DNA of 64,000 bases from Drechmeria coniospora (Eukaryota > Ascomycota > Sordariomycetes > Hypocreales > Ophiocordycipitaceae). A program made the position numbers and the translations under genes. The notes below the pieces were generated by a model. It searched no databases and was not told the DNA's origin. It worked only from the letters and a program-made list of their open reading frames with translations. This document shows positions 11,960-23,131 of this stretch, piece by piece (the stretch's first letter is position 1; every line of letters starts with the position of its first letter). The stretch spans positions 2,822,147 through 2,886,146 of the forward strand of contig NC_054389.1 of the NCBI RefSeq assembly GCF_001625195.1, written 5' to 3'.

Positions 11960-13152
11960 GGTATCTGCACGGCAGCAGAGCCGCTCTTCGGGACGGCTTA
12001 TGCTGCGGCTCGCCGACAGTCGGTCTGATGACACAGATCGGGATCCTTCGGCTTCGGCGGTGGCGGCGGCGGACGGTGCAGAATTAGCTGGGTCGTCACC
12101 AGGATGAATGCAGCAGATGCAGCGCAGGCCTGGGGGTTCGAGTATGTATGCTGGTGCAGGCGGTGACTCGTGCGGTAGGTGAGCCGAAGCTGCGGGAGTC
12201 GGTCTCTCATGCGGCCAAAATAACGCGGCACGTCGGGCTGGGGTGCCAGGGATGCGGAGCAAGTGACAGTTCGGTTTGGATGCAGAAGTGGTGGGTGGTG
12301 CACTTCACCTGCTGCCGTACTGTAGACGGTTCCCCCAAGTTCCAAATCCTCTCTGGAGTCAGCGGCCTCCAAGAGCCCCAGTTGCGGGGGTCAGAGAGGG
12401 GCAGGCACAGGGAACGATATGCAGTGCGCTCGCTAATGTACTTGTCGTACCAAGTACAAGTACAGCACCCCGTAAGTCGGTACTCTGTACGGAGTACGGA
12501 GAATTATCAGTGTACAAATCCATACCCACCTGCATAGGGGCAACACCGACGACCATGCATTCAACATGTACGGACTACGCCAAATACCAAGGCAAGGTAT
12601 TGGGAAGGTATTATTACTACAAGTTGATACTAGGCATGTACTAGGACTGTACTGTAATACTCCGTACATGTACGAACTTGAAATACGTCATTGGTACAGA
12701 GTATTATTGATAGGTCGGTTGGTAACTCTCAATTCGCGCCGTCAAGGCGCTTACTTCCATGCGTGTAGGGGTGCCTAACTTATTCTCCGCTCTCCATGCG
12801 AGCTATCTACCAGGCACCCTGTGTATTTTTTTTTGATAAGGGGTCGGCCGTATGGGGAAACCTGGCGTGGACGAGAGGATATGCGTGTGTGAGAGCCTCG
12901 GTGTGAGAGCCTCGGTCTGCAAGGGGCTGTAAGGAGCACTCCGACAATTCACGTGTGCACGTCAATACCAAGCAACAGGGACATGGTCGCCGTTGATCTA
13001 GGATTAGCTGGCCCATCTGTTGCGATACCTGTGCAGGACAGATGGATTTATATTCTGACCAAACAGTCATTCGTTTCGACTCCTGGAAATGGAGCCCGGA
13101 ATCTCGGGGCGTCCTATCGGCATCACAATCACATCCACACACCGAACGGCCG
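11960..13152. repeat. Intergenic region with repeat block (about 12425-12720) and a 14-bp tandem duplication
   Basis: This lies upstream of BRO1 and downstream of the phospholipase D gene. About 12425-12720 is rich in GTAC/CGGAGTAC words, for example CTGTACGGAGTACGGAG near 12487. A perfect 14-bp tandem duplication (GTGTGAGAGCCTCG twice) is at 12887-12914. I see no supported gene. Confidence 0.7.
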
Positions 13153-15917
13153 CTATGTGTACACGCTCTCCGTCCATGAGTTGATCTGAAGGCCGCGTTC
13201 CGCCATCTCGGCTTCCTCCAGGAACCGCATCGGCATCCACACGAGATGGCCTCTTATCTGATCGAGCTTCTCCCGCGCGTCCTCCGGGGGCATGAACTGA
13301 TCGTAAATGTGACCGGACCTGACGCCTCTCGGTGGGAGATACCGGTCGTAGTCGTCAAACGTTTTGACTAGACAAGTGTGAGTAAGCAGGTCACTAGATG
13401 CATTCTGGCATTCGCCTTCGAGCCGCGCCGACTTACTATGGTCATCCGGGTCCGCATGAAACAGGTGCCGGAAGAGACTGGTGTTCTTATCGGCCTGGTT
13501 GGTCCAAGTCGCCCACAGCTCGTCGCTCAGGGGATCCTCGACGAATTTGTACGTGTCGTCCTTGTCGAAGATGTTATTCTCGGCATGAACGCTGGGTGGT
13601 TGCGCATTGATGTCGTCCTTGGCGTGGAGGGCCTGCGGTGGGAGGAGGCCCAAGTGCTCGCGCCAGAGGAATCGTCGGAGCGTTGCCGCGTGGTAGCCGG
13701 CCTCGAACGGTTGCCCGCCCATCATGCTCGGTATCCTCTTTGTGTCCTCCATGACGATGCTGAGTTCGCTGTCATGGTCACCCAGCTGGCTACGGTCATT
13801 GAGATTGCTGGACCCGCAGATTACGACTCGGTCATCGGCAATCAGCAGCTTGGAGTGAATGTACAATTCCTCCTGGATCCAGTTTCGAATTTCAGACTCT
13901 GGGTCTGCATTCTTGTCCCACGTCTCGTCCTTGAGCGATTTTTGACCGCTCATGGCGTAGTGAGCGACGGAGGCGACGGTCGTCACCTCCTCGTCAGGCT
14001 TTGCTTCGTAAAAGAGTTTCTTCGCCTGCATCGCGTTCTTGGAGGCCTCAGTTTGCGAAGCAGACTTTGCCTCGTGCTTGCTGTCATGCTGCTTCCCGTG
14101 GAATCTGCCATGCTCATCATTGGAGCTATCGTCTTCGAGCCCATGGACGCCGGTGGCCATGATTTCCTCCGCCTCGGCTCGTTGAACCTGCTGGTAGCTG
14201 ATGCCAGTTTTCTTTTCCGCCACGCAAATCGCATGGGTCTTGTTCAGCCGGTCGTAGGACCTCAGGTTGAAGAAGAATATGTACTCGGACGGGTCGATTC
14301 CTTCGGCCTTGATCCTTCCGAAAATAGAATGCTCGCCGCGACATATGGACTTGTACTGATAGTCCATAATGGCTCTCGTTCCCGACGCCGCGTTGTCTCG
14401 AAGGTCACCCGCAAAGCCGGGAACGGCTGGTATGAGAATGATGACGCGGAAACGACGACTTTCCCTGCTTGCTCGGACGACAGCATCGACAATGGCGGCC
14501 CCAATAGTGTTGTGAATGGGAGATTGCTTGTCACCCGTGGCGGTGATGAAGAACTGGTTTTCGATGTAGACGTAGTGCTCTGCCTTGCGGATAACTTCGC
14601 AGTAGGAATTTTGAATCGACTGGTCCTTGAGGATTCCGCTGGACCAGTCGGCGCTTGATCTGACGACCTGCGCGCGGACGGTGCCGCGATTGTTAAGGTT
14701 CTTGGTGCTCAGGGGTGTCAGAGGGTGCTTCACATAGTCTCCGACGGGATGCTTGGGGCGCTGGACGCCGACCAAGTCCTCGTCATCCCCTTCGCGGCCC
14801 TCGAGGACGATCCAGTCGAATCGGTCATCGCGCTTGTACTTGTCGCGCTTGATGAAGTTCCAGCGCAGCACAAAATGCTCGGCAATGTCGACGACGCAGG
14901 GCCCGATGACGGCCATGGCCACGTCGTGCCACGGCATCCGTCCGTACTCGGCCTTGCTCAGCTCATTCTGCTGCCAGTCCTGCACCTTCTGGAAGTCCAT
15001 AATGCGGTTGTTGTTGAAGTCTTGGCCTGGCCAGATCTCCTCGGAGACACCTTCGGGGTGCACGTCGGATAGCGGGTGCTGACGAGCGTCCCATCGACCG
15101 AAGCAAAGGTCAATGCCGCCGATGAAGGCCATGGCATAGTCGATGACGATGAACTTCTCATGATGTGCCCAGTACATGGTCATGTCGGCGGCATTCTCGA
15201 AGACGTTGTGGTCCGGGTGTCTCATGACGCGAATGTTCTCGTGGCCTGGCGTTCCTTTGGGGCAGAGTGCCTGGAGGGCGTGCTTGGTGTGGTTCGAGTT
15301 GCACGTCAAGGCTGCCTCGACCTCCTTGTAGACCATGACGTAGATCTTGACACCGGCTTCGGCCTTGCGCTTGAGGATCTGATCCAAGCGATATTCTTGG
15401 TTGTGATACGGCGGACGGCGCATGAAGACTTCGGGCGACAACCACCAGTCGGCAAGGTAGATGGACTCGGTAGCCTGGTCGAGGGCGACGGAAACGGCCC
15501 AAAAGTAGTCACAGCCGTCGACATACCATTTTGTGATATTCCCATCGCGCTCCGGGAAGAATGATTCGAAGCGGTTGGACTGGCAGATTTTGGTCCTCTT
15601 TTCATCACAGCGCTGCTCATGTTCCTCGTCGTGACGATGGTCTCTGTTGAACTGCGGGGAAGTTAGCTTCCGAAGCTGAGCCAAGTGGCTTCGCACCGCT
15701 CACCAGGTTACCGAGCTTTCCAATTTGCTGCCTGGAAGATTGAGGAGTAAGCGAAACGATTCAGTGCTCATTGGATAGACTGCAGCAACTTTTTATGAAT
15801 GAGGCTTATCTTGGCATCCTGGAGGTTGGCGTCGGAGAATTTGTCCTTCAGGTCATCGACGAAGCCGGTGAAGCGGCTTCTACCGCCTTCCTTGGAGCCT
15901 TCCTTGGGGTCGGACAT
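13153..15917 (-). CDS. Phospholipase D, two HKD motifs, no PX/PH domains
   Basis: Phospholipase D hydrolyses phosphatidylcholine to phosphatidic acid and choline. I infer four exons: 15790-15917, 15704-15731, 13437-15651 and 13153-13367, about 861 residues. The first HKD motif is in HHEKFIVIDYAMAFIGGID and the second in HSKLLIADDRVVICGSSN. Other conserved blocks are KWYVDGCDYFWAV, ADWWLSPE and ENQFFITATG. The N-terminus is only about 50 residues before the catalytic region and lacks the PX and PH domains of the Spo14/PLD1 type. The region between the HKD motifs has a charged insert (about residues 490-540 by eye). The last intron (13368-13436, 69 nt, gtaagt..tag) is in frame and stop-free. 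The first intron is less certain: its donor gttgct is weak, though the frame and the branch site CTTAC support it. Confidence 0.9.
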
Positions 15918-16776
15918 GGCGGTGGCGGCAAGTCTGAAATGCCTCCAGCAAAACCAATTGGGGAACGGGAGTTGAAAATGACCGAGTAATTCCCACCCAG
16001 TATAGTCAATGATGGGGGATGAGGATGGGTGACGCGAAGCCTGAAGGGATAGTCGGGATTGTTGTATGAGAGGTGTGCGGTGTTACCGTTAGGAAGATGG
16101 GGGGAGCTATATAGGACAAAGGTTGGCCCAGTAAGACATCTTGGCAACGTTATCCGTGCTTGCCCGCGAGGTAAGTACATACATGCACGCACCACTCCGT
16201 ACTATGTCATCAGGTCGTGGACGAGCAAAGCAAGCATACCTAGGCACTGAAGCTCGAATGCGGGGGGGGTTCAGGCCATTCATGATGAAATCCCCGCGTC
16301 ACTGGTGTGCTAACCTAGCTGCCAGGTACAACACCTGCGAGTGCCCACAAACCCATCGGTGGAAGTGCGCAACGGTTTCAGCTTCGTAGCAGGAACATAG
16401 ACACTAACTGACTAACTGACGAACTGTGTCTACTATACTATTCGGTAGGCGTCTACCTAATACCTCACTTAAAGGGCCTTCATGATTCAACTGCCAGATA
16501 ATAAAGCAGGTTAGAATACCTGGTATTACGAGCTAGCTCGGTCGGCCCCAGTGACGTGGTACCTATCGTGTTCGTACCTTGGAAGGCACCCCCCTCCCTT
16601 GAACCCCGCTTCCTTGGCAATAACCCCCCCACTAACAGCTCCTGCTGTCCTCCGTACAAGTAGCTGGCCGTCAATTTGGATGCCATCGACTCCCTCCCCT
16701 TCCTTGCTTTGTCACCTGTCTCTTGACAACTTCCACATCCCAGGTTGCCCTCACCCAAAAGTACAATTCGTTCGAA
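15918..16776. other. Divergent intergenic region between phospholipase D and glycolipid transfer protein
   Basis: This holds the upstream regions of both genes. It contains only a few GTAC words (near 16170-16200), a short G run at 16261 and a C-rich tract at 16586-16630. A pyrimidine-rich leader precedes the plus-strand start. I see no gene. Confidence 0.6.
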
Positions 16777-17588
16777 ATGTCGGCTCCCGTGATCCCCCCC
16801 GGTGGAACCATCGTTCAAACCTTTAAACAGTCCTTTGTTGACGTTCCCATCGACGCCGCGAAGGACAACGCCATTGCTACGACAGAGTTTCTCGCAGCTG
16901 CCGAGTCCCTGACGACCATCTTCGGTAAGCCCCATTCAAAGAATGCTTCTCCTGCTCCATTATGCAGCTAATTTCTGAGTGCAAGATGTCCTTGGCTCCG
17001 TGGCATTCTCACCCGTCAAGTCGGACATGAACGGCAACATCAAGGTTCGTCAGGAGGCAGCCTGCATCAATCGGCCTAGTTCGGCGTCTTGACACAGAAT
17101 CTGCTACAGAAACTTCGCGATCGCCAGCTCGCCTCCCCGGCAGAGTCAGAGAACGTTCAAGACCTATGCCGCAACGAGCTGAAGACCAAGAAGCACACCG
17201 CCACCGAGGGCCTCCTCTGGCTGGTTCGGTATGTGGGCCGTTGCTATGCCTGCCGCCTTGCGAATGCCGCTGACAATGACGAACCTCACACAGCGGCCTT
17301 GAATTCACCTGCATCGCCCTTAGTCAAAACGTGGCGAAGCCTTCGGAGGAGCTTGCGGACTCTTTCCGTGGCGCCTATGGCCAGACCCTAAAGCCCCATC
17401 ACGGGTTCCTCGTCAAGCCCATCTTCAGCGCCGCGATGGGCGCATGCCCCTATCGCAAGGACTTCTACGCCAAGCTTGGCTCGGACGAGTCCAAAGTCAA
17501 GGATGACTTGCGCGTTTACCTCGCCGCACTCGAAAAAGTGGTCACCATCCTGAAGGGTTTCCTCGAAAGCAAGGATGCCAAGTGGTAA
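16777..17588 (+). CDS. het-c2: Glycolipid transfer protein, HET-C2 orthologue
   Basis: This is a cytosolic GLTP-fold protein that moves glycosphingolipids between membranes. The Podospora orthologue HET-C takes part in vegetative incompatibility. Four exons: 16777-16924, 16986-17044, 17110-17228 and 17294-17588, 206 residues, the usual family length. The glycolipid headgroup site is intact: D63, N67 and K70 in SDMNGNIKKLRDR, W106 in TEGLLWLVRGLEF and H145 in LKPHHGF. Their spacing matches D48/N52/K55/W96/H140 of human GLTP. The conserved DVLGSVAFSPVKSDM block is split by intron 1. Introns are 49-65 nt with standard ends. Identity is firm from motif order and length; any role in incompatibility here is only inferred from Podospora. 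Confidence 0.95.
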
Positions 17589-18356
17589 TCACATCACAAC
17601 TCGCGCTTGGAGTACCAGTGTTTATGATGTGGAAGTTCGGGAGTGAAATCACTCACTCGAAGCTTAAACTAAGGCTCATAAGGCTACACTGTTGGAATTA
17701 CAGCAAGACACGGTATTCTTGGCACCCAGATTTGGAGCAAAAGCGTCGTTGCAGGGGTGTGGAGAGTTGATGGGCTTTAACACACTGATCGGTGGCAGCC
17801 ATCGTCATACAACGTCTGGTAGATAGGCAGGCAATTGGGGTCGAACAAGAGATCTGGAACACTTCTCTGGAAGGCACAGAACCCAGCTGAATAGTCTTCG
17901 CGACGGAATGCTGTCTAGTGAGCACCGCCGTAGTACAACACCTCTTTCCTCGTGCCTTCGTCTCTCTCTCTATCCTTCCTACTCCTGCTCCAACTCGCGG
18001 CGTAGTCTTTTGGCCCGCGCATACATGGTTGACTTCTGATTCGCCTCAACCCACTCTAGCATCCCAGGCCCTGCACTAACCAGACGTGACCCAATGCAGA
18101 CATTCGGCGGATCAAACCTTGCATGTGCGGCAATACGAGAGCTCATGCCCAGGATCAGGGCAACTTCCTGATCATTTAATCTAACTGGTGACTTTGAGAA
18201 GGAGGGGACCACTCTTTGCCAGCAAACCTGGTGTTCTGCAACCCCCCTCCCCCTCCGCGATTTAGATTGCCCATGATGTCACTTAAATGGACATCGACAT
18301 CAAAGCTCATACATCCAATCATGCCCCTGCCTCCCGTTTTCTGGTCGGCGTTCGCA
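17589..18356. other. Convergent intergenic region
   Basis: This lies between the stop codons of the glycolipid transfer protein and the alpha/beta hydrolase. It presumably holds both 3' UTRs. I found no repeat block and no supported gene. Confidence 0.6.
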
Positions 18357-19601
18357 CTATCGAGCGCTTCTTGACCGAAAAATCAGATGCTTTGGCCGTC
18401 GAATGCGAGGCGCTTTGTGAGGCGCCAATCTCATAGTAGACTCTCCATCCGTCTCGCATTCCTGGATGAGCCAGCGAGCCATGGCTCGCGTAGCCTCGGC
18501 GTACTCGACTCTGACACTCTCCTTTGGGGCCATTGGCGGTGGCTTATCCCATGCGTGAGACTCACCATGGACGACGCGAACAGATACTGCCTTGTCGCAT
18601 CGTTCTAGCCTCTGGCAAAAACGCAGGGCCTCTGCAAGAAGCATGTCATGTTCGCAGAGGCAAAGGTGAACCGGAGGAAGCTTCTTGAGAAGCTCGTCCG
18701 ACATGAGACCCGGGGATAGTCTCGGGTCCGAGAGCTGTTGACGTGACATTGGGGGATAAAGGTACGAGGCGTCAAACAGGTCCGTCAATGAAGGCGGCAG
18801 GGTTCGTTCTGGCCGAGTGCATGTCCGCCGTTTCTCTGACCGTGAGGCGGTGACGTCGAGGGTGGGATAGAACATGATCAGGCCCAGTATCTCAGGAGAC
18901 TCTGCAGGCGGTACGTAGTTCCACCTCGACGGATCCTGGAGGACGACCCAGCTGCTGAGGGCCATTGTGGCGCCGGCCGAGAAGCCGGAGAGAAGAAGGC
19001 GGGACGGATCAATGCCAAACTCGGAGGCACGGGCGGCAATCTGGAAGATGGCATCGACACAGTCTTCAACGGGGGTGGGGAAAGGATAGCTAGGAGCCAG
19101 GCGATAGTTGACGGTGAATACGACTGCATCGAGAGCACTCATGACTGTGCCGACCCAACGGGCATCATCGGTCCCTTGACCGAGGATCCATCCCCCGCCG
19201 TGAAAGTTTATGACAGCCGGTCGCGGTCCGACAGATATGCTCGGTGGTACCCACACCTCGACTTTTATCTTTCGGCAACCTTTCCACGCCGAAAGGGTGG
19301 AATCTAGCCAGACTTGCTGTGAGGGAGACGGTACAGGGGGGAAAGAACGGTTGCCAATGCTGCAGCCAATGCTGGCGGCATAGCGGATGGCCGAGGCACG
19401 AACGTTGAGGTACCAACGCGAACTGGAATCGAGTGGGTTCACATAGTCCAGGCCTTCCAGGTATTCTGTCGAATCTGAGCGGTTCGACGTCGTCACACGA
19501 ACAGTCTTGAGAAATGTGCTGCTGGTGGTAGTGGTGGTGGTGGTGCTCGTGGCAAGGTCAGCGGTAGTATCAACCGTCGCGGCTCGCTTCAACTCGTCCA
19601 T
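18357..19601 (-). CDS. Alpha/beta hydrolase (HSL-like), candidate ergosteryl-aspartate hydrolase ErdH
   Basis: The protein has about 414 residues from the ATG at 19601 and appears as a single exon. The fold is seen directly: oxyanion motif HGGGW at 134-138, nucleophile S208 in GFSAG, acid D319 in CEHDMLL and H349 in GESHAWD. The order and spacing fit the hormone-sensitive-lipase-like family. An N-terminal Thr/Ser-rich stretch includes a run of seven Thr. The gene diverges from the AspRS-DUF2156 fusion. In fungi ergosteryl-aspartate is known to be removed by a dedicated alpha/beta hydrolase (ErdH), so the neighbourhood makes this a good ErdH candidate, but sequence reading alone cannot prove it. 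A further 5' exon is possible: just upstream another frame reads VTPQAPVGADENLDIGLP. Hydrolase fold: high confidence; ErdH assignment: moderate. Confidence 0.85.
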   Translation of the reverse strand: MDELKRAATVDTTADLATSTTTTTTTSSTFLKTVRVTTSNRSDSTEYLEGLDYVNPLDSSSRWYLNVRASAIRYAASIGCSIGNRSFPPVPSPSQQVWLDSTLSAWKGCRKIKVEVWVPPSISVGPRPAVINFHGGGWILGQGTDDARWVGTVMSALDAVVFTVNYRLAPSYPFPTPVEDCVDAIFQIAARASEFGIDPSRLLLSGFSAGATMALSSWVVLQDPSRWNYVPPAESPEILGLIMFYPTLDVTASRSEKRRTCTRPERTLPPSLTDLFDASYLYPPMSRQQLSDPRLSPGLMSDELLKKLPPVHLCLCEHDMLLAEALRFCQRLERCDKAVSVRVVHGESHAWDKPPPMAPKESVRVEYAEATRAMARWLIQECETDGESTMRLAPHKAPRIRRPKHLIFRSRSAR

Positions 19602-22600
19602 GCCAGAACTGATGACAGCCGTCCCGTGCCACTCTGGTGTCAAGACCAACTCGCACGGTCTGCTGGAGCGGGCAGCAAAACGGCCGACCAGCAGTCCCGG
19701 GGAAGGCCGATGTCAAGGTTCTCATCCGCCCCTACTGGAGCTTGGGGCGTTACGAAGCGGACAAATGGAGGAAAGCCTTCTACTTGTACTTGTAGAGTTG
19801 TCACAGCCGGGAACTGATTGCTTCGCACGGCAGGACTATTCGGCAGCTTCTGCTTGGTGTTTTGCAACAGTCGATCTCGCCTCTGCAGGCGGGGATGGGA
19901 GCGGGTTGGAGGGGAGGAAGGGGCAACAAGTACACTTACGTAGGTGTGCAGTAGGAGGGTTGTTGTCGTGTCAGTGCCGCCGATTGTTCAGCGAAAGAGC
20001 TGGAGGTCGGCTCGTGCTATGGAATCCGTAAATGCACAATTAAACGGCAGTATGGCACCGTAATCAATACACGGCAAAATGAATGGAACTAACTACTGTA
20101 CAGTACAGTAACATGTACTGTAAGTAGTTTTATTGTGGATGGGGCCATTCATGAGTAAGTACGGAGTAAGTACTCCGTAAGTACTAACTTAGTTAGCTGT
20201 ACAGTAAGTAAGTACGGAGTACTCCGTATTATTACTGTACAACTAGTTTGAGAAGTACTTGTACACTATATTACTGTAGGTACTGTACCAGATTCACAGT
20301 ACTGTAGTAAGTACCTAGTACTTACTACAGTACTATTGGGACTACAGTAGGTAGGAAATACAGTAAACAAAGCAGGAGTACTACGTTCATGTACTCCGTG
20401 CTTGTACTTGCAATACTTACGGAGTACTACTCTGATGTAGTCCGTACACGAACAGGACTTGTATATTACGGAGTACCCCTACTCGGCAACACATGGAAGC
20501 AGGGATTTCACGCTTATGAGGCGCCACACACATTAGTAATCAATATGGGAACCTGGTCGTATTTGATTGTGATTTTGGCACAGCGCGACTGCCTGTCCCC
20601 TCCGCACCACCGGCTCCGCGTTCTGCTGTGCTTACAACTAGGTGTACATGTACTTACATGAAATGAAAGTATGTGAAGTACAGTAATACAAGTGCATGGA
20701 CTTAATACTGCACGGAGTACTTGTACTCCTACAAGTCATGTACGGTTTACTGCTAGGTGGATAACCATTGCTATACTCTGTACATAAGTATACAGGCACT
20801 GTAGAGTACGGAGTACGGAATACTTACCTGTATGTATGTGTGTCGGCTCGTATTGATACGGAGTACGGAGTACCGTACCGAAGATTCCGACCGTGAGCTG
20901 GATGGTGACGTCAAGCGGGGCAAGGCACTTGGAACACCAGCCATTCTTGTACTTGTACGTACTGTATTACTCCGTACCTGACTGCGTGTGCTCTTCGTAT
21001 GCCGGCATACATGTACAGTAGCAACCAACAAATACGGAGTACGGAGTAACAAGTACACCTACGGAGTACCATCTAAGCACTTACCTAAGTATGTGTGCAA
21101 GTAAGCAAGCACCTACGTCATACCTGCTTGACAGAAAAAAGTACACCGCCATGTGTAGTGTTGGCTTCAATCTCACTTTGGAGTGAGGATATGCACACTG
21201 CAAGTGTTTGCAGTTAGTATTCCGTACATAATTGTACAAGTACTTGGAGTTGCATGTGTTTCCCTGCCAATAGTGATGATACAAGTACTCAAACGTTGCG
21301 TAGCCTGTACTTGTTCGTACTTGTACTCGCCTGTAACTACTTGGTCTCCCAACAGCAACTCTGCATTAATAAGGCATCAATCACACTACGGAGTAGAAAA
21401 CCGGGTTTTCCGGGATGACCCTTCCCCCCAGCATCCCTGAACCGGCGGACACAAAACTGTTGCCCGCCCCCAATGTGCCTGTGAGACTGCGGTTGGTAAG
21501 CAGGCAACCTGCCCTCCTTCGTCACACCATCTACTTCTGCCGGCCGTGCCGCAGTGGCGTGTCTTGAATTTGGTGCATGTCGGTGTTCCGGGTATTCCGC
21601 ACCGTCCGTCGAGGGAGTGATTCCGTCACGAGGTATCGGCTGGTTGTGCCGATTGCCTGTTGACATGTAGGGCATCGTCAAGATATATATCAGCGTCGTC
21701 AGTCTTGAACAAATCCATCACGAGAGCGCTCAATTTGGCGGCTGAAGGGTCGCAGAGCGGTTGCGAGTGCGGCGCACCGCCGGAACTCGAGGAGACTAAC
21801 GAAAGTGAAGGAGGAACTACAGTACGTTCAGAAATTGTGAAACTGTTTGCCACGGTGCGGGACTGAGGTGGAACCCGCAGGGCATTCTGGAGGGTGAATT
21901 TATGAGCATAGTACATGCACAGTACTTTGGTGACTTGCAGCTCGTGTGCTTGTACTGTACTCCGTACAAGCGCGAAATACCATTATTTACAATCATCACT
22001 GCAACGCTTGTACTGTACTTAATTTGGATTTGCATGCATGTAATATTCTTACTTTTTCTCCAAGAACAGTACGGAGTACAGGTACGTGTATTAAAGTAAT
22101 TGCTTGCATGCTCGTATACTGTAGTTGTACTTACAAGTACTTAAGTAGGGCCCTGAACTCCGTAATTACATGTACAAGCACTTAGTTGACGCCTGGCGCT
22201 AGGGGCGCATGGAATCCTGTGAGCCAATGGGGATGGAGGGACCCTGGATCGGTCATCCGCCGATGGCCGCACACCGAAGCCACTTAGATCCAAGTTGGCA
22301 AGGGCGATCGCCTACCGCCTTGTCGGTATGGCAGTGATCCACGGACTTGCCGGCACCGACTGATGACTGACTCGACTCGCCTCAAGCAAGATTTGCTGGC
22401 ATTTCACCTTTTCAAATTCCGCATTTCCAATACATCATATACTCCCCACCTCCAGCGTGTTTCCGCGTCCCACCGGCAATGTCGGTGTCTGGGTCGAGCA
22501 CGAATAAGAGGCACAGCACCCGCCCCTTTGGCGTGTCCATGTAGACGCGTCCTTGTACACTTACATCCGTCTTTCCACTCTGCTGTCTTGCTCCCACTCT

Positions 22601-23131
22601 TACCAGCGGTGCTTCCTCCTCCTCGCCAACGTTTACCTACAATTGGCTCCTCCCCTGACGGTTCACCTCTATCATCAAACCTCGCGTTCGGGACGTGGAT
22701 GAAAATATCATTAGCAGCCGAACTACCTGCTCCCATCACAAATATCCTCATTCCGTACCCTGTACTGCGTGCAACATTGCAGATGACGGGTGCTAGATGC
22801 TAAGAGGTAAACGTCCGATATTGTTCGATAACTTGGGGTGCTAGCAATACACGTCCTCGTACGCTACCTCGTCCTCGTCGATCGCTCTAGCCCCCCTTCT
22901 TCAGCCCGCAAGGCCGACACTGGACGAGTTCGCCTGGGGAGCGGAAACCCTATCTATTTTGGCGCGAGCAAGTCGTCGCTTGTCGGAGGCCGGCATCGTC
23001 GGCGTCACATACGCCCGAGTTCCTGTGCTAGCACGTATACTTCTGAACCTATTGTCTCCCCCCCCGTTGGTCAGCACGCCAGGAGGCTCCGATTATACCA
23101 TCCTTTGGATCCGTTCGAAGTAGCCGAGGCC
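19602..23131. repeat. Long divergent intergenic region, densest GTACGGAGTAC repeat block (about 20085-21335 and 21895-22175)
   Basis: At 3.5 kb this is the longest gene-free stretch in the window. From 20085 to 21335 the motif GTACGGAGTAC and its complement recur every few tens of bases, mixed with ACAGTAC and AAGTAC words. A perfect 16-bp palindrome TACGGAGTACTCCGTA is at 20213-20228. A smaller block is at 21895-22175. The segments 19602-20080, 21340-21890 and 22200-23131 are ordinary sequence and may hold the two promoters and leaders. I see no supported gene; open frames inside the blocks are repeat words. Confidence 0.8.

Noticed and set aside
13378..14658. Plus-strand open frame of 426 codons opposite phospholipase D
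   Set aside because: Antisense to a well-supported coding exon; Val/Leu/Asp-rich mirror composition typical of a shadow frame.
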